Shown: in pieces, positions 11,946 to 24,219 of the stretch
How positions within the stretch are numbered: the stretch's first letter is position 1
Layout of the letters: each line of letters begins with the position of its first letter
Assembly: GCA_036345935.2 (NCBI GenBank)
Contig: JADWOT020001478.1
Span: 62,001 to 126,000, forward strand
Origin: Taenia hydatigena
Lineage: Eukaryota > Platyhelminthes > Cestoda > Cyclophyllidea > Taeniidae
Direction of reading: 5' to 3'
Length of the DNA: 64,000 bases
Position numbers and translations under genes: made by a program
Notes under the pieces: generated by a model
Database searches by the model: none
What the model saw: only the letters and a program-made list of their open reading frames with translations
What the model was told of the DNA's origin: nothing

Positions 11946-13949
11946 CGCTTAATTAGATGCCTAAGCGCATTTTGCATTAGGACGGTGTTGGCTGATTTTG
12001 GCTACTGCAATTCTTTTGTAAGTCATGATGAAAGGTAAGGGGTCTGGCTTTACTGTTGTTGGTTGCCACTTCTTCATTCCTGGACAATAAATCGCATATG
12101 AAATCGACGAACTTGCCGCTTGAGAGCAGTCAAACTAAATGAGACGAAACAGAGGTAGCCTTCTTGGTTATGTGGCATTCATTAAAGAAACAGCAACATT
12201 GATTCAGAGGAACTGTAAGCATTTAATGCAGCGATTGTGTGGTGTAAATATCCGCTCCCGGTTTTCGTCTCTAGCACATAGCTGAACTGAAACCGTGGAT
12301 TTCGGTCATTCCAGTGGTTCACTGTGGGATTTTACTTACAATATGGCGCTTGCATGACTTCCTTTCCTTTGCTCTAGTCGATAAAATGTTGCTGACTGCA
12401 ACGACAAGTGCGAGTTGAAAATTGCTTGCTGACTTCAGTGAATGGATAAAGAATTATGATTGTTGGGAAGGTAGGAAGGTGGTTTGGGTGTAGCACATCC
12501 CTCATTCCACTGAGTGATGGCATAACACTAGGAATCGTCTAAGCGTAGATGTGAGAGGAGATGCGAAACAACTTGGACTCGAGAATGCTAGAATCATAAA
12601 TCGATGGTTTATTTATAACTCTTGTTATTACATAGGCCTTTTTATGCAGGAATTTGATATCTTTCTAAGTAAAATACATGCATTTAGCAGCAGGTGGTGA
12701 GCTGGAATGATTTCTGCACATGGATATAATTTATTCGCTTCCAAAAAATGCTGCTACATGCCATTTTTCAGTTGTAAAGGATATGATCAATGTCTTCTCT
12801 TCGCTGCACAGTCGTTGGTGCGCCAAAAGACTTGGAACTATTTCATCTTAAAACTTGCTGCCCGATTTGATAAGGTGTGATTAATTTAGCACTCCTTGGA
12901 TGAGGCGGAGAAATGCAGTGAAGGCGAAGGCACGCGGTGTTGCGTCCTTGGTGAGACTGCAGGTGTCACGACATGGATTCTTTCCGCACCTCTTTTCTCG
13001 GCCGTGAGTGCAGCTGAGGTTTTGGTGATTCTGTTGCCTTGTAGGAGGTACAGTAAGTGTCCACTATCTTCTTACCAACGCTGCATGCGCTTGATGCACT
13101 GATTAATGCAGAGTAACCCAATTTCCCTTCTTGAACGCGTCTTCCTTATTTATTTTTTATAATTGGCTAAGAGAAGTGCCATAAGCATATTGGGTGAGGT
13201 TGGAGAAGTGAAACATACGTAGGAGTGTTTTTGGTGAATGAATGTATTTATTTTATGCAAACAGGTTTGTGGTGAAAAAAAACAATGGAACATCTAAGCT
13301 GTTGTAAAGCCGTTGAAAAGAGGGCTAGTGAAGTCATGTTTTAAGAGTTCATCCGTTTTCTTTAACGTACTAAATGAAATGGTCGCCTGGTGTCCATTTT
13401 AGATGGATGTTGCTTACATTGGACACGAGCTAGCCGATGAGCACACAGGGCCGTGGTTTTCCTTTTACACCTTCGTGGCCTATTTTTCGTCTCTGGAGCG
13501 TCATCACCGCAGTCTCTGTTGTGATTTTTTCCATTTCCTTCCAAGCATATCCGTTGGGTTCTAGTGGCGTTGCCATTGGCATTTAGTGTTCCCGATTTAT
13601 TAATTATTAAAAGGCACTAGTAACCATCACAATTCAGTTGTTAGGCTGAGTTGGCACAACTGATTGTCTGTGTGGTTTGGCCCAAATTAGTACTATGTAG
13701 CGAAGATGGCAGCAAGACGTATGAACTGCACGTGAGAAAACATTACGTTCGTGTGTGATGGTAGTCAACATCCATCCTAGTCATCGTGGTATCTCAGTGT
13801 GGAGGTAGAACTTGTCCTTGTAAATTCACAGAGGCGAATTGGTGGCGGATGCACTACCGAGGCCGATCAGAAGTGTTTCTGACGTCAATTCTCTTACAGG
13901 CACTGCCTCAAAGGAATGAAGTAAAAAACTTACATCTGATTCGCATATA
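11946..13949. other. Unassigned DNA up to palindrome boundary
   Basis: No supportable exon. A 68-codon open frame at 12,896-13,102 has no recognisable domain. The sequence has no mirror in the right flank, which marks this as true single-copy flank outside the inverted repeat. Confidence 0.55.
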
Positions 13950-15469
13950 GTGGGGGCTTTACGCAGGAATGTTGGGCTAGTCTTTGTCATGAGTTCAACA
14001 AGACGTCTATGTGATGGACTTTATATGCAAACACCGATTTCCATGCAGTGCTTTGACTTTAAAATTATTCCTTTTGAGTTAATGGCTACCCTTCAGTGCC
14101 TGATTGTAGGTTTTTCCACCTATCCCGCTGTCATTTTCACTAACCGTCTTTATACCTTGTTAATCAGTAACAAGGAGCGACACATCTTAACAGCTTTGAG
14201 CTTCCTGCTGCAATGGTACCACTAAGACCGTCAACTTGGAATAGCCGTCAACAGTCTCCTCGACATGCCAATCACCTTCTGCTGCTGCAGTGCTGCACTT
14301 AGCGCTGGCGCGGGTGACGTCTCCTGTGTGGAGGCGCAGAAGCACCGCATCCTTGACCTCGCCTTTCCCATTGTGCTCCTCGTTTGCCAAATTCCTCATT
14401 CCATTAATAGTCTTCGCCCGCCAACTGTACTTCTTTGTACTCATTTTGTATTAGGTGGTAGCGTACATCCATGACAGCGTTGATGAGTAGCAGACAGGTG
14501 GTGCCACCGACTTTCTGATTTCTGTTGTCGCTTCTGAAATCGAGGACACTAATGCTGATGGCTGTGGTGTCACCGCTGTTGCCTTTGTGCCCTCCGTTGA
14601 GGCTATGAATTTGGTGGCGTGGCAGTTCGTCGGTGTGATATGGAGCGTGCAGATACTGTAGATGGTGGAGACGAATGATCTCAGGGGATGGCGGGATATG
14701 AAACACAAATGGTTCATTTGCTCGTTGTTATCTTGCGAAAAAGTTGGAGAGGGGATTTCGCTACGTCAACTTTATTTGAACTGCAAGTTCTCTTACCTTT
14801 CCTGTTACAAACGCTGACGGGATTAAGCTGAACATTTATTTGGCTAATCAATCGTCACAGAAATATAGCTTAGGTAGTTGTCTTTTTCCCTATTCTTTAA
14901 ACTAGCTAAAGATTATGAAGACTCTTATTAGTCGACTGTCACTTACTTGTAAAATCCAAATTTTCTTTGCTAATTCTATGTGTGCCAGATTCCATTATAA
15001 TGCTTGGAAGACTACCGCCTGCATTGTATGCTCCTTTACAAAGATTATCCTTGTTTACTAAGATTTTAAAATACTAGGATTGCTGCCTGATGATTGAATA
15101 CGGCCGGTTGTAGTCTGCGACGAACCTGTGCTTGAACCACCCAATAAAGTGACTCGCATTGCATGCACTTCCCAGTTGTCGAGTGAGCATTTTGAGTGAC
15201 GTTTCGTGTGGTTCTGCGCTGTGTGCTGACTACAAACCGAATGGTGTTTTTACACAGTACGCAAAACGTACTTCGTCGCTGTCAAATGTCTGACGGGTTC
15301 GACTAGTTAAGGTTTCCGTCTAACTTTCGAATGATATTCGCTAAAGAGATGACAAGAACAGAAAGCCGTGAGAACTTGCCACCAAAGTTGAGCTTCTTTT
15401 TATGCATTGATAAGTAGATCAAACTTGAATGAGAACTCCTCAGCATGTGACCAACCGTGGTTTAAATGA
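13950..15469. other. Arm segment with no recognised gene (mirror 52,369-53,888)
   Basis: Open frames of 80-100 codons occur (for example 14,404-14,706 minus, mirrored at 53,132-53,434 plus), but they overlap each other and show no family motif. The segment could be the degraded remainder of the LTR element whose end lies at 54.3 kb, but I cannot show that. Confidence 0.4.
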
Positions 15470-15755
15470 GAGGATCTCGAGTCAGATTGTAACAAAGTGC
15501 AAGCATTCGGTATGTGAGCACCCCTTGGTGGTGGGGCGCTTTCCTGTGTTGTCGCGGCACCAAGGCGTCTCTCCCACTTTTAAATGCCTTTTGCGACTTT
15601 TTATTAGCAATCGGAGATCCGCTGTGATTCACGTGCTGCGTTTTTTTATGAGGAGCTCTCAAGAGAGACTGTGACTAAATGGGAGCATTCTGTATATAAG
15701 CACCACCTGGTAGTAGGACGTTTGCCCAAGTTATCGCTGAACTGCAAAGACATAT
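15470..15755. repeat. Degenerate tandem duplication at end of Gypsy relic (left arm)
   Basis: Two blocks of about 95-105 bases, 15,470-15,565 and 15,650-15,755, align in direct orientation about 180 bases apart. On the minus strand they give parallel peptides ending GGAHIPNA and GGAYIQNA. The mirror in the right arm is 52,083-52,368. The duplication probably arose inside the retroelement relic. Confidence 0.5.
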
Positions 15756-16408
15756 TACTACATTTCCTCGTACCGTCGCACATCTGAACGTTTCATCTCC
15801 TCCACTGTTTCTAAGCAAGTCGGCGCTCAAAAATCTGCCCTCACTACGAGCTGCCTCGCTCTCTGGTAGGGCTTGAATTGTCTAACCATTGTGGGGATAA
15901 CGAACAGTTTATGGTCTGTTGCACTTTTCTGTCGCATTTATTGCCGAGTTTGATACTGGCGTAGTTGATGACGTGTTCTCTTTGGGAAAGTCTATCGATT
16001 ATGGATACACCACTAGCGTCTGCGTCCAGCACGAAGGGTAGTGCGCCGGCCTAAAGTTTGGTAGGGCTTGGATCGGTGCTGAGCAGTTTTTATTCCAGTT
16101 CTTCTGACGCTTAATGATGCTCGGTCTCCCACTTGAATCTCTTTTTGTCAGCTTTCTGATCGCTTTATGCAGAAGCTAGCGATCTTAGCCATTAACAAAG
16201 CGCCTGCAGTAGTTCGCCAAGCCAGTGAAAATGCGAAACTCTGTCTGGCTAGTTTACTTTGATTAGGCGTTCACTTGCTTTGTACAGTCTTGAGGGACTG
16301 CCCTCTCGTCTAACGAAGAATCCATGCACCATGAAGATTGCGCAGCGCTGAAGAAAGCGTCAATTCTTTGGGTTCAAGTGCTCGACTCTTCTCAAGGTGA
16401 CCGAATCG
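15675..16408 (-). pseudogene. Ty3/Gypsy RT-RNase H relic (left arm)
   Basis: Remnant of the pol gene of a Ty3/Gypsy LTR retrotransposon, reading on the minus strand. In order one sees the end of reverse transcriptase (Leu-Asn-Pro-Lys-Asn, then Arg-Arg-Glu-Gly-Ile-Pro), the very characteristic connection motif FTGLANYCRRF, and the RNase H active-site stretch FVLDADASGVSI with a later tyrosine-alanine-serine (NYASIKLG). After a frame change comes VRQFKPYQRARQLVVRAD, which matches the RNase H segment before the third acidic site. Stops and at least one frameshift break the frame, so no enzyme can be made. Integrase and gag were not found. The identical relic is at 51,430-52,163 plus. Confidence 0.8.
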
Positions 16409-18362
16409 AAGCTCGAGACCGATGAGTTGGTCAGAGGTAGCAAGTGTAACGTTGCTTTTGCACTCAGACATTGAGTTCCCCGTTGTTGACCTCCCCAGGC
16501 AAAAGAACACTGAAGATTGGATGTTGTGGGGAGCAGCTCTATTCTAGCCAGCTGGCTAAATAGTTGACAAACGCCTTCAAGTCGGAGTTCATTCGTGTCA
16601 TCCAAAACAAGTTCTCATCAGCGTACCTTCCCAAATAACAGACAGTTAGAAATGGTTAACAAATGGTCTAGCCCATTTTCTGGGAAAGAGTGAGGAAGCA
16701 TTTGTGATGGTGGAGTTAGAGAACATGCTACTTTGCACATTTGGGTAGCACAGACCAGCATTAAGGGAGTTGGGAAAGCGAAGGGCGAGTAGTGATTGCA
16801 GTTACGGGACACAAGGAAACTCAATCATCAAAAAAGGGGTCTGCTTCCTGCTATCCGGGCCTTTATTTCCTTTAGTAGTCCTACCCTTCGCATTGGGCCT
16901 CGCTGCCATGTCATACCTCAGCAGCACCGTCTTCTCTCGTTCACTCACAAAAACTCAAACTACCCCCTTCACTACACCTCCACCGCCACATTTCAGGTAC
17001 TCCAATTCAAACCATTGTTCTCGAACGGCTCAACACACCCACACAAAGAAAATGAACACCACATGCATGTCAATAACAGCTCATCAAAATGAATTTATCG
17101 CGAAACACGAAAGGCAGAGAAACAATTCACAAGAAGGGGAATATCAAAATGCACCAACGCTTCGGCAAGCAGAACCTCGTCCACTCCTTTAAAGAGAACA
17201 CCTAGCTGAAGGGCTTGAACACCAACACACTAATGCCGCAATAAGGTGAGCATCAGTGGTGAGTGCAGACAGCATTCATCTCGTTCCTCATGGCAGCTGC
17301 AAAGGAATAGATGCACTTGATTTGCACCGCCTCAACGGTACCTCACATACAAATCTGCGTCCACGCCACAAACTCGATGACATCTAAAGTAAAAACGCGG
17401 CACCTGCAACCGCGACCACACATTTCGGGATAGCGGGGACTCAAACATTGGCTGCCTACGAATTAGTTGAAATCCAGCCAGATAACGATCTTACGAGGAC
17501 ATTCTTGACTAAACAACCAATCTCCCAAATGGCTATCAAAAACTGCTGACGCACCACCCACCACTATCTACATCGCGTCTATGTGGCAGTCCAATATCCT
17601 ACCTCAGCTCGGCAATGCACTAACCACCGGCTCACAGGCAGCCAAGTACAATCATACTGGCTCACTTTCAAACAACTTTGGGGTGGTCGTCAATAATTAC
17701 ACCCCCACCACCTAGCCACTTAACGCCACAAACCCACCAACATGTAACCAACTAATCATCTTGCTGTGGAAGTGGCGACATATTTCTTCTCCAAGACAGA
17801 CATTAAACAGCCAGTGCCACCTTAACAGGTCTCGCTGATTGGCGCCAAATTATGGAAGGTGTAAACTCCAAGTGATCTCATTCAACCAACAACCCCACGA
17901 AACACGGGCGCTGTCCCCCACGGGGCCGAAAAAAGGCCATAGTGCAAAATACTAATAATCTAGCACTACCTGCTGACAATATGAAGGCCACCGACTCATC
18001 TACAAACCACAACTGCTGCAGTCCCTCAAATGCAACTTTGAAGTAATAATCGGCCTGAAAGCCCTTGCGCCAACCATCAATTCACGTGCATATTCACCAA
18101 TGCAAACGCTTAGTAACACTAATTTCAGCATCAAAACAGCCTCAGTGTCATCTCCCAATCCACCCTATGGCACTTAACTGCCTTGCTGCAAATAACGAGC
18201 CAGACGTTTCTGACACCATTCAAGTGCACATATCCTAGGCCACGTGTCAGACTCTGGATAGCTTAGTTACCCTGCGTCAACATCACGACTCAGCTAAAAG
18301 ACATTCACTATATCCACTCACTCACAATTCCCGAAATTCTGCACAAATAATGCAGACGCGAA
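16409..18362. other. Arm segment with no recognised gene (mirror 49,476-51,429)
   Basis: Possibly upstream sequence of the Gypsy relic, but no gag or protease motif could be found. A homopolymer difference at about 16,952 (five A in the left arm, four in the right) shifts the overlapping 131-140 codon frames between the arms, which indicates that they are not under coding constraint. The segment is strand-biased, with long C/A-rich runs on the plus strand of the left arm. Confidence 0.45.
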
Positions 18363-18792
18363 GTGATAAAGACTTGAGATCTCCGGTGTACCCCATCCGA
18401 GGGAAAGACACCATCCAGAGATTGGCACAAAGACTCAATGTGTCCAGTGTTTGAAGTTGGGAGACAGCATAGGATAGGCGGCGAAGCCGATCATTCTACA
18501 GCTGAAGATTCCTAAGCTTCTTCACCCACAAAGGTGACTGCCTAAATGCACCAGGAAGGAGGCCAGATACCCATTTCATATCGCCCACTGATAAAACCTA
18601 CCCGTCAGTATTAGCATATATTACGGTGCCCTGATTGCTCGCTCAAAGAAAACTTCCCCGATTCTCCCAATTCCGACAGTCCTTCGGCAGTCAAGCGATT
18701 CCGTTCTACGACAAGTCTCTCAGACCAGAGCAGAGTCCTTCAATACACTCGACCGAGAATCCATCTTACTTGAATTCAGGCCGAGGCGAGTC
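18363..18792. other. Sharply bounded divergent patch in left arm
   Basis: Against its mirror (49,046-49,475) this stretch differs at about 27 sites, 24 of them transitions, while the bases on both sides are identical for over 100 bases. Hence about 6 percent divergence sits in arms that otherwise differ well below 1 percent. The patch includes part of an 83-codon frame at 18,635-18,886 that is open in both arms. Confidence 0.85.
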
Positions 18793-19747
18793 CGATATCG
18801 CGATATGCGATTGTCAAATCGCTGAAGCTCAGCATTCCCTTTATCAGGGTCTCAAGGCAAAGTGGAGGCGGTTCTGCAAGGGGTAACCCCTCCGGTTCTC
18901 ATTTACAAATTGAGCGACACTTGACATCGGCAGAACTCAAGTCAATGTGGTTACATACCTTGGGGAGTCCAACACCCAAAACAACAAGGACCGTACGACA
19001 ATGCTTTGTCAATTTCTATAAACACAGCTGATGAGCCAAAACTAGCCCAATCGAACATGCAGTGGCCCAAAATGACCTGTAATTTATTTTACGGAAACGA
19101 GGCCATGAGCAGGTTCAGAAAGAAGGATGGTGAATCTCCCCATGCTCGTAAACCTATCATACACTTCCACAATGTTCTCCTTAAGCCAAAATCATTAACA
19201 ATAAAACCAAGTACCCGCAAACTTAGCACCCATTTACTCGACAAACAATAAAACTATGCGAGGAGCAGGGTCATGAAAAACAACGTCGGTCGGATGGACA
19301 GCAAGCTGATTCGCAGCCGATACGATTGGTTAACTACGCAACACTCGTCCACCGAGCCGCGATAGCACTCAATTTAGCAATGCACTCAAACAAAGGTGGG
19401 CAACACTTACGTGATGTAAATCCAGCTATCTGCAAAAATTAATGTAATTCAAAAGGCACCCAAACAAGTGTAAATCCACATTACCGAATTACCAGGACAT
19501 TTGAATAGTTTACACCTCTGCCAAAAACCAAATATTTTCCACCTTTGGAATTTCTTGTTTTGTTTGACAATAAAGTCTACTTATAATAACAAATAAAGCC
19601 ACCAAATTAAAGCCATATACTTTTACAAAAATCTCTTGAAGGTATTCATTTTACCATTACATAATGTTCATGCCTAATTCTTTTAATGTGCACGTGCTAA
19701 TATTAACTGCGTATAAGCAGTAGTTACGACAAAATATTTGCTTTTCG
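18793..19747. other. Arm segment with no recognised gene (mirror 48,091-49,045)
   Basis: No exon, RNA gene or element end recognised. An 81-codon frame at 19,006-19,251 is identical in both arms and has no domain that I know. Confidence 0.45.
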
Positions 19748-19864
19748 CAGGTATGTGAATGTCGCATGTGAAGAAGTTACATTTATCAAATACATGTATA
19801 TCTAAAAATGTGAATTTGCATGAAAGTGTGGCTTGCGCTTAATGTGGGTTGCTAGATTCGTACT
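19748..19864 (+). repeat. Dispersed repeat copy next to LTR (left arm)
   Basis: Matches 11,803-11,945 outside the palindrome, with the same AGGTATGT start and a shared GCATGAAAG-GTGGCT block. It ends exactly where the LTR-like element begins. The mirror is 47,974-48,090. Confidence 0.4.
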
Positions 19865-20050
19865 TGTAGTTTTTTGTTTCTTGGAACTCTTGGTTTCGAT
19901 CAAGGTCACAGGGGTGGCCGTACTGCCTTAGCTGCGTGGGCTGGCCTCCGGGCCATGCCAGCAGCCTATCTCCCTCTGTCCGCTGAATATAGATATTCTA
20001 CCCTAGCATTCAGCCTTCTTTTGCCTTCGAGGAAGCATAGGGACGCTACA
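19865..20050 (+). mobile_element. LTR-like element (left arm)
   Basis: The 186-bp segment starts TGTAG and ends GCTACA, as retroviral-type LTRs do (5'-TG...CA-3'). It matches the segment at 54,316-54,469 apart from an insertion of about 30 bases, and the latter is followed by a primer-binding-site-like sequence. No primer site follows this copy and flanking target duplications are poor (GTACT against GTGTG), so it may be a solo LTR. A Gypsy RT relic on the same strand lies 400 bases downstream. Confidence 0.55.
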
Positions 20051-20454
20051 GTGTGTGCCTAGTCTGGGCAATTATTTACAGTATGATGGTGACCTTAACT
20101 TATCACGACTTTTGACGATAAATTTTTGCTGGATGTGCGTTTCATTCTTGAGAAAGAAGACGACAGCTGAATTGATGGACTAACCACTAAAGGGTAATTA
20201 TATTCCAGACAATAAGAGGTAACGTTGAAGATCTATAACATTTATTGTAGGAAAACACAAACTATGACGAGGAAGACATAAGTCTGCTCCTTTAAGCTGT
20301 AACTGCGTGTATGTTGGGAAAGACTAGCAGATAATTTAGCGGCAGTGTCTTGACATTCCCCGCGACTTATTTTGGTGGTTGCATGCAAAGGACCGTTCAG
20401 CAGACAGCACTTTGGAGAACTTCCCACTTCGTGGAATCATTAACCTCTTCATGG

Positions 20455-20760
20455 GGTCAAGAAGCAAATAATAAAGATATTCGTCGCTGAGTATGAATTT
20501 TTATAAGATGCGAAGTAGTACAAAATCCAAAGTGCCACAATACTCCGTAAACTTCGTGGGACATAGAGTTTGGTCAGATTAGGCAACAGTCCTCTAAGAC
20601 CGCTCAAAACAGGTGAGAATTAAACCAACGCCAACTAACCAAACAGAACTCCGCAATTTTCCTAGCTTGACAAATTACTACAAGCGTTTTGCTAAAGACT
20701 TTGCTAGGATTGCTTGCCGCTGCGAAAATTGACTAAGAAGCTGGTAAAAAAGGTGCTTTA
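20455..20760 (+). pseudogene. Second Ty3/Gypsy RT relic (left arm)
   Basis: A fragment of the C-terminal reverse transcriptase of a Ty3/Gypsy element. The frame shows VNFVGHRVWSD (normally Phe-Leu-Gly-His-x-Val-Ser), then TPTNQTELRNFPSLTNYYKRF and AKDFARIA, which is the connection block before RNase H (Glu-Leu-Arg-x-Phe-Leu-Gly-Leu-x-x-Tyr-Tyr-Arg-Arg-Phe). Stops and frame changes interrupt it. It lies 400 bases downstream of an LTR-like element on the same strand, so both could be remains of one deleted element. It runs opposite to the relic at 15.7-16.4 kb. The mirror is 47,078-47,383. Confidence 0.75.
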
Positions 20761-21944
20761 CGTAGGCAAATGAGCATGTTGAAGCAAAGCACAGAGGCAG
20801 GTGATGTGTGCCTCCTCAGGAAACCATCTCGCGATTCGTGTCATCAAACCAGTCAGAAGGGATTAATAATGCACCTAACCACCACACACACTCGCATACG
20901 CTTTACACCGCCTCCCGCCCAATCTCTCTGTGAACTCCCTACCTTCCACTACATAGTTCAGAAGCCGTCAAAGAGCCAACGCAGATTGGAATCGTAGAAA
21001 AACAGCAGTAACTTATGCCACCACCCTCCCCTCCTTCACTGCTTCATCTTAACCGCCTCCTCCTCACTAACCTCATTCACGTGCGTCGTCAGTCAAGTAT
21101 TGTCGCAACTAGTGCATTTCACTTATCAAAGTAAACCATGAAGAGCGTCTCCGAGTTTGTCGATTGATAGAAACTTGTATTCCTTCCACAAAATTTATTC
21201 CTACGTGCTTTTCTCGAGTACATGGTCGAGGAAATGGGTAAACGAAGGCATCCAGGAGAATGCGGAAGAAAGAGAACTGGGAATAAGGAACACAGTGCAG
21301 CAGCACTGTATAGAAACATCCGAAAATGGCCTTACTTCATCCTCTCCATTGCTTCCTCTCTTCTGTGAACGTCTTATCTTCGCCTCTCTTCCAGCTGTTC
21401 CATCGTGGCTTTCAGCTTAACAATCATGTTGGTCCCTCTCCATTGGAGAGGTGCAATCACCGCCATTGTCCTCCCTGCTGCAACGCAACAATTGGCCTAG
21501 GTATGCGATTAGAAATAAGCAGCAGAAGCACGCCTTCACGAGCTCTGTGTCAATCACCAGGAGTTAGTCGTTAGTCTTTACAATATTCATATCTCGTGTT
21601 GCCCCAACTGCCCAAAAGTTGTCCTTCCAAAAGAAAACAACAGAGATAAAAGGCTGACGGAAATCAGACCAGACAAGGCAACGCATTTCATTCAAAGCAC
21701 ATTGGTATTGGTGGTCCGTCTCATCCTCCTCCACAGTCTTTGCATGCGCCATGATGCAGAGAAATCGACCAAGGTAAAAAGACACGAAGGCAAGTAATGT
21801 CTGCTCCCGCAAAACCATCCACAAGGGGTGCCTCCTAAGTCCAGCATCAGACGGCCCTGAGACACCACGCGACAACACGGGCCGCTCATCGATTCACACG
21901 TGTAGGATTCGAATTGGTCCATCGCACGACAGCGTCGGATATGA
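20761..21944. other. Arm segment with no recognised gene (mirror 45,894-47,077)
   Basis: Overlapping frames of 75-104 codons occur on both strands (for example 21,564-21,878 minus). None has a recognisable domain. The start of the segment may still belong to the Gypsy relic. Confidence 0.4.
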
Positions 21945-22262
21945 TCGTTAACGTGTTATTTCGTCTACTGCTACCCATCTTTCTTCGTGGATTCGTCCTG
22001 GTAATTCAGTTGGCCGTCAGTGCCACCCCTTTGCTTCGTTTTTTTCCTCCCATTCGGTCTTTTGTTGTTTTTTACGTTTGTCACCTTCGTCGCCATCCCG
22101 GCATCAGTTCCGACCGCCCGGCTCGCCATTCCAGAGAACTCAAAAGGCCAAAACAGATGTCTACAGTAGAAATTAAGGGTAAGATATGCTACCTCTCCCT
22201 CTCCTCATCCTGTGCTATCTTCTTCTTGTCGCGCTTGCACGCATCACTTTAATATTATTAAA
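21945..22262 (+). repeat. Nested inverted repeat, copy a (left arm)
   Basis: About 320 bases that match 24,220-24,555 in inverted orientation at perhaps 70-75 percent. Copy a lies in an open frame (21,914-22,252 plus) rich in Leu, Phe and Val. It aligns with the frame of copy b: V-L-[YF]-R-L-L-L, then F-V-x-x-I-Q-L, then R-E-[LV]-[KR]-R-P-K, then TVEI[KR]G. A GTAAGA follows TVEIKG and could be a splice donor. The mirror is 45,576-45,893. Confidence 0.65.
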
Positions 22263-24219
22263 TACGCTAGTTACATGTGCGAATTTCATTTTAATCTGAA
22301 ATAAGAGAGGAAGCAGAGGTGTCACAAGAAGGGAAATGCGATCAAATACCAGTGAAGTAATTTGGTGGGTCGGTGATGGGCTTTTGGCGGAAGGTGGAGT
22401 ATAAATTAATAAGGCGACCAAATGGCCATGCAATGAGCAACTATAGAAGATCTTCATCCAGGATAGAAATGCCGGCATGGTCGGCCAGAAGGGCAATTGA
22501 GGAGGAGAGGATGAGATGAGTATAGCACTGCACTACATACGCGCAGGCACACACACATAGATGTTCCTACTTGTCTTTTTGGGACGGTGATTGAGGCGAC
22601 TCTCTAAAGACAGGGGGCGCACGTTCTTACACGTTAATGTAGAGCGCCAGGTAGATGAATTCGCTGCAGCGGGAAGAAAAGAATAGGACAGTGAGATGGT
22701 GAGGTGAGAGTTGGACGCGTCTATAAGTCACAAAGTGGGAGGTAGGAGCAACGCGCTCACCTTCGCTCTCGAGGGAGTAGGTGGAGGAGGAGTAAAAGTA
22801 AGAGGTGGAATTGAGGCGAAGTGGTGCAGAACAAACTAGAGAGATGGAAAGAAAGATAGAAATGGAGAATGATTTGTGATTCAGGCCAGGTTATGCTAGA
22901 ACAATATTTGGTTATAAGTAAAGCCTGTTGAGGCTGAGCTGATCTAGGCTGTGCTAGCTTGACCCTAGTTCTGAATCTTAACATTATTTAATGTTACGAT
23001 GAAGGGTGAGACTCGTGGAGAGATGAGGAAAACTTACGAAGCGGGCGCCTGCATATGATGGGATAGGAAGAGGAGGAAGGGCGGAGGTTTGGGCGAATTG
23101 AATTTGGGTTTGAAGGAGGGGAAGGCGAGCAGAGTAAGGAGGCAAGGAGCGAGATTTTCTTTTGTCATTAACTTGAGAAATAAAGGCAAGGAAATAAAAT
23201 ACAGGAAGTACCCACTACTCTGTTTTGGTTGTATTGAATACATTAAGCACAAACAGTGGAGCATAATGCAAGGCGCAACACTCGGAAGCACACGGAACAT
23301 TGTAGTAGGAGACATAAGATGCTCTCACCGAAAGTCGCGTTGCAGTAGGACGTGGGAAAGGGGAAGTAGCGAAGGCCCCTGCCCCTCCATTCTGAAGACA
23401 TCGTTAGGCCTACTTATAGTCGTGCGCCCTGATCCCTGCTGTCTGCAAAAACGAAAGGAAGAAAAGACAGCAATTTACATGGCATGGAGCTGTGTTAATT
23501 CGATTAGGAGAGTCAAATTGGAGTGCTATTTAGGTTGACATCAATGGTAATGCATAAAGCGCCTTTGAAGGTGAGGTATGCACGGTAGATGTGGTAGCCC
23601 TGTCCATCCTCTCCTTCCGTATTTTATGCAAGCCTGTCATAACTCAGTCGACGTGACTAGTCTAGTCCGTCCCGATCCAGTGCAATCTAGCCAGATCTAG
23701 TCAAGCTGTGTTACAGTGTTTTCGCATGTAGGAGACATGAAAGTAAGCGCGGCACAGCAAGCGTAGTGCAGAGTAGGAAATTTAAAGACATCAGTGACTT
23801 ACTCCTAGAGATGACTAAGCTAACGGCAATGAGTTCTTTTTGTGGGCACCCAGGTCTATGCTTGGCAGAATTAATGCGTTGCACTGCAAAGCAACGTGAT
23901 TACACATCTGAAAGAGGCAAGGGAATGATTAAGATAGAGACAAAAAATTGAGAATGGGAGAGCCTAGAACAAGACAGGATGGGAAAGGGGTAAAGAGGAT
24001 TGGAAATGGACACCATATGATAACTCTGCAAGGTGCTATAGTGCAGCATCCTTCATTTCTTTCTTTCTCCCATCTAATCCTAACCTTAGTCTCCTTATTT
24101 GCTAATCTAGTCATCTGACTGCGCAAAACATAAAGTGACTGACTCAGTTCAGTCTTTTCCAAGCTGCACACTAGAAGAGGCTAGTCATAGCTTTACTTTT
24201 TTGTTTGACGAACCCTGAG
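22263..24219. other. Loop of nested inverted repeat, no recognised gene (mirror 43,619-45,575)
   Basis: A purine/pyrimidine-skewed stretch with many GAGG/CCTC runs. A 149-codon frame at 23,089-23,538 plus (44,300-44,749 minus) is identical in both arms but shows no domain and is Lys/Arg-rich because of the purine bias. A short cluster of CTAG-containing motifs lies at 23,640-23,715. Confidence 0.4.

Noticed and set aside
23089..23538. 149-codon frame, identical in both arms
   Set aside because: Composition follows the purine-rich DNA. No motif, and identity between the arms is expected from the palindrome rather than from selection.
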